A DNA stretch of 7,704 bases from Pseudolysobacter sp. (GTDB lineage: Bacteria > Pseudomonadota > Gammaproteobacteria > Xanthomonadales > Rhodanobacteraceae): NCBI GenBank assembly GCA_025351985.1, contig JANXUW010000524.1, positions 1 through 7,704 on the forward strand. The letters are read 5' to 3'. The notes beneath the pieces were generated by a model that worked only from the letters and a program-made list of their open reading frames with translations, was not told the origin of the DNA and did not search any database. Numbering within the stretch: the stretch's first letter is position 1; the number at the start of each line of letters is the position of its first letter. Shown here in pieces: positions 5,110 to 7,704 of the stretch. The translations under genes and the position numbers were made by a program.

Positions 5110-6960
5110 ATGAATATCGCCGTTCCTCTCGATTTGCCTTGCGCCGCTGTATTGCCACGCTTCCGGCCCGGTGGCTACGCGCTCAAGCGCGCGTTGATCT
5201 GCGGTATCCGTCGATTGCTCGCGCGACGCGAGGCGATCAACAAGATCAATGTATTCCCGGTCGCGGATGGCGATACCGGCAGCAATCTTGCGTTCACCCT
5301 GAGCGCGGTCGGCGACGCGCTCGGCAGCATGCGCACGGCGTGTGTTGACACCTTGTTGCGTCGCGCCGCGAGCGAGGCGATCGACGGCGCGCGCGGTAAC
5401 TCGGGCGCGATCCTCGCGCAGTTCCTGCAGGGCATCAGCGATGGGTTGAAAAACATCAGCCGCATCGATGCGAGTAGTTTGACCAACGCGATCAGCTGCG
5501 GCTCGATGCAGGCGCGGTTCGCGGTGGCGCAGCCCGTCGATGGCACCATCCTGTCGGTGATCGGCCGCTTTGCCGAATGCCTGCGGCAGCAACGCGACGC
5601 CGGCATCGATGATCTTCGCGAAATCTACGGCAGCGCGTTGCAATCCGCGCGCGAAGCGCTTGCTGCGACCCCGCAGCAGCTCGCTGTGTTGCGCAAGGCA
5701 GGTGTGGTCGATGCCGGCGCGCAGGGATTTGTCGAACTGCTCGAAGGCATCCAGCAATATATTCAGCGTGGTCGCGCCGCGCTGACCGATCATGCGCAGG
5801 AAACCTCATATGCCGGTGCGGATGGCGTGCTGAGCGATAGCGTGGAGTTCGATGCTGCGAGCCATCGTTATTGTAGCGAGTGTGTCCTGAGCGCCGACGA
5901 TCTGGATCGCGATGTCGTGCGCGCCGCACTCGATCGACTCGGCGGTTCGAGCCTGGTGATGGCCGGCACGCGCGAAAAATTGCGCATCCACATGCACCTG
6001 GATCAGCCCGAAACATTGTTCGCCACGCTTGCGCAGTTCGGTCGCGTCAGCGCGCACAAGGCCGACGACATGCGCGCGCAGAATCGTTCGCTGCAGGTCA
6101 GCGGCACGGTAGCGATCGTGGTCGATTCCGCCGCGGATATTCCCGCCGCTGCGCTGGAACATTTGCCGCTGCACATCGTGCCGGTGCGGCTCAATTTCGG
6201 CGCGCAGGATTATCTCGACAAGATATCGCTGTCGAGCTCGGCGTTCTATCGCGAGCTGCGCGAAAATCCGATTGCGCCACGCACCTCGCAGCCGCCGCCC
6301 GGGGATTTTCGGCGACTGTTCGAATTCCTGCTCGCGCATCATGCCGAAGTGATCTATGTCGGCCTGTCGCGCGCACTCAGCGGCACCTTGCAAGCCGGTG
6401 AGGCGGTCGCGGCGCGACTCGATGCGCAGCGTATTCATGTGATAGATACGCGCAACGCATCGTGTGGTCAGGGCCTGCTCGCGATGCAGGCCGCACGACG
6501 CGCGATGCAGGGCTGGCCGGCAGCGCAGATCCTCGCCGAGTTGCGCACGAGCCTGCTGCAGATCCAGACCCACGCCTACATTCGCGACATCAGCTATGCC
6601 GTGCGTGGTGGCCGCATTCCGTCGTGGACGCTGCCGCTGACGCGCTGGCTGAAACTGGTGCCGCTGGCGAAGATGGGCGGACACGGACGGCTCACCGTGC
6701 GCGGGGTTTTGCGCGGCACCGAGCAGCTGCCGCAGCGTTTTGCGCAAGACCTTATCAAACGCTTGCCAGCGGGGCAGCGCTGGCAGGTGTTGGTCGGACA
6801 TTGCGATTGTCGCGACGAAGGCGAGCGGCTTTGCGCAGAAATAAAACGTCGATTGCCCGGGCTGCAATCCTGCGATCTGGTTGAGGCCGGCAGTGCGATC
6901 GGCGCGCATGCCGGGCCGGGTTCGATGGTCGTGAGTTTCATGCCCGCGCCGGTGGAATAA
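5110..6960 (+). CDS. FakA-FakB type fusion: fatty-acid kinase (DAK2) joined to DegV fatty-acid-binding domain
   Basis: 616 residues, no signal peptide, cytoplasmic. (1) Residues about 15-222 are a DAK2/FakA kinase domain: NVFPVADGDTGSN (47-59) with metal-binding Asp53 and Asp55, GARGNSG (93-99), PVDGTILSV (142-150) and LRKAGVVDAGAQG (194-206). (2) Residues about 245-328 are a FakA middle domain with the zinc-ligand pattern YC (Cys255) and HMH (His294, His296). (3) Residues about 333-613 are a DegV/FakB domain: DSAADIP (339-345), TSQPPP (392-397), LSRALSG (419-425), GGRI with Arg502, and GAHAGPG with His600, corresponding to conserved FakB lipid-head residues. Known FakA phosphorylates a fatty acid held by a separate FakB; here both are one chain, and the DegV part sits where FakA's own C-terminal domain would be. 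ATG 5110 is the first ATG/GTG/TTG after the in-frame stop at 5047-5049. No Shine-Dalgarno is seen. plsY follows 47 bases downstream, consistent with acyl-phosphate supply. Confidence 0.93.
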   Translation: MNIAVPLDLPCAAVLPRFRPGGYALKRALICGIRRLLARREAINKINVFPVADGDTGSNLAFTLSAVGDALGSMRTACVDTLLRRAASEAIDGARGNSGAILAQFLQGISDGLKNISRIDASSLTNAISCGSMQARFAVAQPVDGTILSVIGRFAECLRQQRDAGIDDLREIYGSALQSAREALAATPQQLAVLRKAGVVDAGAQGFVELLEGIQQYIQRGRAALTDHAQETSYAGADGVLSDSVEFDAASHRYCSECVLSADDLDRDVVRAALDRLGGSSLVMAGTREKLRIHMHLDQPETLFATLAQFGRVSAHKADDMRAQNRSLQVSGTVAIVVDSAADIPAAALEHLPLHIVPVRLNFGAQDYLDKISLSSSAFYRELRENPIAPRTSQPPPGDFRRLFEFLLAHHAEVIYVGLSRALSGTLQAGEAVAARLDAQRIHVIDTRNASCGQGLLAMQAARRAMQGWPAAQILAELRTSLLQIQTHAYIRDISYAVRGGRIPSWTLPLTRWLKLVPLAKMGGHGRLTVRGVLRGTEQLPQRFAQDLIKRLPAGQRWQVLVGHCDCRDEGERLCAEIKRRLPGLQSCDLVEAGSAIGAHAGPGSMVVSFMPAPVE

Positions 6961-6976
6961 ACGATGGTGTCCAAGC

Positions 6977-6985
6977 TGGCATAAT
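6977..6985 (+). promoter_or_regulatory. Extended -10 candidate ahead of plsY
   Basis: TGG followed by CATAAT fits an extended -10 (TGn plus 5/6 of TATAAT) in the 47-base gap between the kinase fusion and plsY. It would let plsY be transcribed independently of the upstream gene, with a start near 6992. No clear -35 box, which extended -10 promoters can lack. Confidence 0.4.
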
Positions 6986-7007
6986 TGCTGCCGCAACTTT
7001 TGCATGC

Positions 7008-7670
7008 TTGCCGGATCGCCCACCTGTGCTGCTACTGATTTTCAAACTCCTCATTGCTTATCTGCTCGGTTCGATCGTCGGCAGTCTGGTACTCGGTCGC
7101 CTGCATGGCGTGGACATTCGCCAGCAAGGCAGCGGCAACGCTGGCGGCACGAATGCGTTGCGCACGCGCGGCTGGCGTTTCGCGCTCGGCGTGGTGATTA
7201 TCGATATCGGCAAGGGCGCGCTTGCGGCGTGGATAGGCTTGCTACCGTTCGGCGCAAACGTCACTGCCGAAACACTTTATCTGCACGCACTGGCCTGCGT
7301 ATTGTGCGCGACGATCGGTCATGTTTGGCCGCTGTATTTTGGTTTCGCCGGTGGCAAGGGCGTGGCCACGGTGGCCGGTGCATTACTCGTGGTGTTGCCG
7401 CTCGCCGTTGCGCCGCTGCTGTTGCTGTGGTTGCTCGTGATCGGCGTCAGCGGGTATGTCGGACTCGCCTCGATCAGCGTTGCGATCGCATTGCCGTTGG
7501 TTAGCTGGTGGCTCGCGCCAATAGCGCAGCGTAGCGATGTGTTGCTGTTTGCCGTGAGCATCGCAGTGCTGCTTTTATTCACGCACCGCGCCAACTTGCA
7601 GCGACTGTTCGCGGGTACCGAAAATCGCTTCGAACGTGCGCGTGTGTTGACACGTTGGCGGCGTGCTTGA
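7008..7670 (+). CDS. plsY: Acyl-phosphate:glycerol-3-phosphate acyltransferase PlsY
   Basis: 220 residues, polytopic inner-membrane enzyme. It transfers the acyl group from acyl-phosphate to sn-glycerol 3-phosphate, giving lysophosphatidic acid, the first step of phospholipid synthesis. All three family motifs are present: motif 1 DIRQQGSGNAGGTN (36-49), motif 2 GHVWPLYFGFAGGKGVAT (104-121) and motif 3 HRANLQRLFAGTE (193-205). Hydrophobic segments lie at about 7-30, 57-80, 92-112, 122-146 and 150-192, consistent with the usual membrane topology. Typical PlsY is about 200-220 residues, so the gene is complete. The start is uncertain: TTG 7008 is the longest option; GTG 7026 gives MLLLIFKLLIAYLLGS, closer to the usual short N-terminus. 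Neither has a convincing ribosome site. The preceding fatty-acid kinase fusion would make its donor. The TGA at 7668-7670 overlaps the next start by one base. Confidence 0.95.
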   Translation: MPDRPPVLLLIFKLLIAYLLGSIVGSLVLGRLHGVDIRQQGSGNAGGTNALRTRGWRFALGVVIIDIGKGALAAWIGLLPFGANVTAETLYLHALACVLCATIGHVWPLYFGFAGGKGVATVAGALLVVLPLAVAPLLLLWLLVIGVSGYVGLASISVAIALPLVSWWLAPIAQRSDVLLFAVSIAVLLLFTHRANLQRLFAGTENRFERARVLTRWRRA

Positions 7671-7704
7671 TGGATACGCGCTTGTTGTTGTCGGCGTTGT
7701 CGAG
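7670..7704 (+). CDS. Start of a downstream gene overlapping the plsY stop (11 codons visible)
   Basis: ATG 7670-7672 shares its A with the plsY stop (TGATG) and the frame stays open to the window end, giving MDTRLLLSALS. A one-base stop/start overlap is a common sign of translational coupling in an operon. The leucine-rich start would suit a small N-terminal helix, for example the winged-helix domain of the biotin ligase BirA, which I recall near plsY in some xanthomonads, but 11 residues cannot establish that. Confidence 0.45.
   Translation, partial: MDTRLLLSALS

Noticed and set aside
5095..5793. 232-codon minus-strand open frame
   Set aside because: Antisense to the DAK2 kinase domain, whose motifs are unambiguous.
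5806..7023. 405-codon minus-strand open frame
   Set aside because: Antisense to the FakA middle and DegV domains and the plsY leader. Arg/Gln/His-rich without motifs.

Overview
The window (about 60% GC by eye) looks like a chromosomal segment from a gammaproteobacterium, probably of the Xanthomonadales/Lysobacterales (Rhodanobacteraceae or Xanthomonadaceae type). This placement rests on protein style, gene order and weak Shine-Dalgarno use; it is an inference, because there is no rRNA or other marker gene. I see no mobile element, tRNA, rRNA or CRISPR array.

Left arm (1-4762, all minus strand, so read right to left): a 127-residue secreted protein of unknown function (4379-4762), then a 1020-residue secreted gingipain-type C25 cysteine peptidase (1137-4199) with a duplicated C-terminal domain, then the first 353 residues of a secreted M28B metallopeptidase resembling glutamate carboxypeptidase II (2-1060, running off the window). 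All three carry Sec signal peptides. The pattern is a cell-envelope or extracellular proteolysis cluster led by a small unknown exported protein.

Divergent control region (4763-5109): reading toward the small gene it holds what looks like a complete sigma-54 promoter. There is a near-consensus -24/-12 element (4855-4870), an exact match to the IHF consensus (4898-4910), and four inverted CGGACA/TGTCCG half-sites (4942-4973) placed like an upstream activating sequence. This is the most striking non-coding signal in the window.

Right arm (5110-7704, plus strand): a 616-residue protein joins a FakA-type fatty-acid kinase (DAK2 domain plus zinc-binding middle domain) to a FakB/DegV-type fatty-acid-binding domain. 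It is followed 47 bases later by plsY, the acyl-phosphate:glycerol-3-phosphate acyltransferase. FakAB systems make acyl-phosphate and PlsY consumes it, so the pair plausibly forms a route from free fatty acid to lysophosphatidic acid. A further gene starts at 7670, overlapping the plsY stop by one base; only 11 codons are visible.
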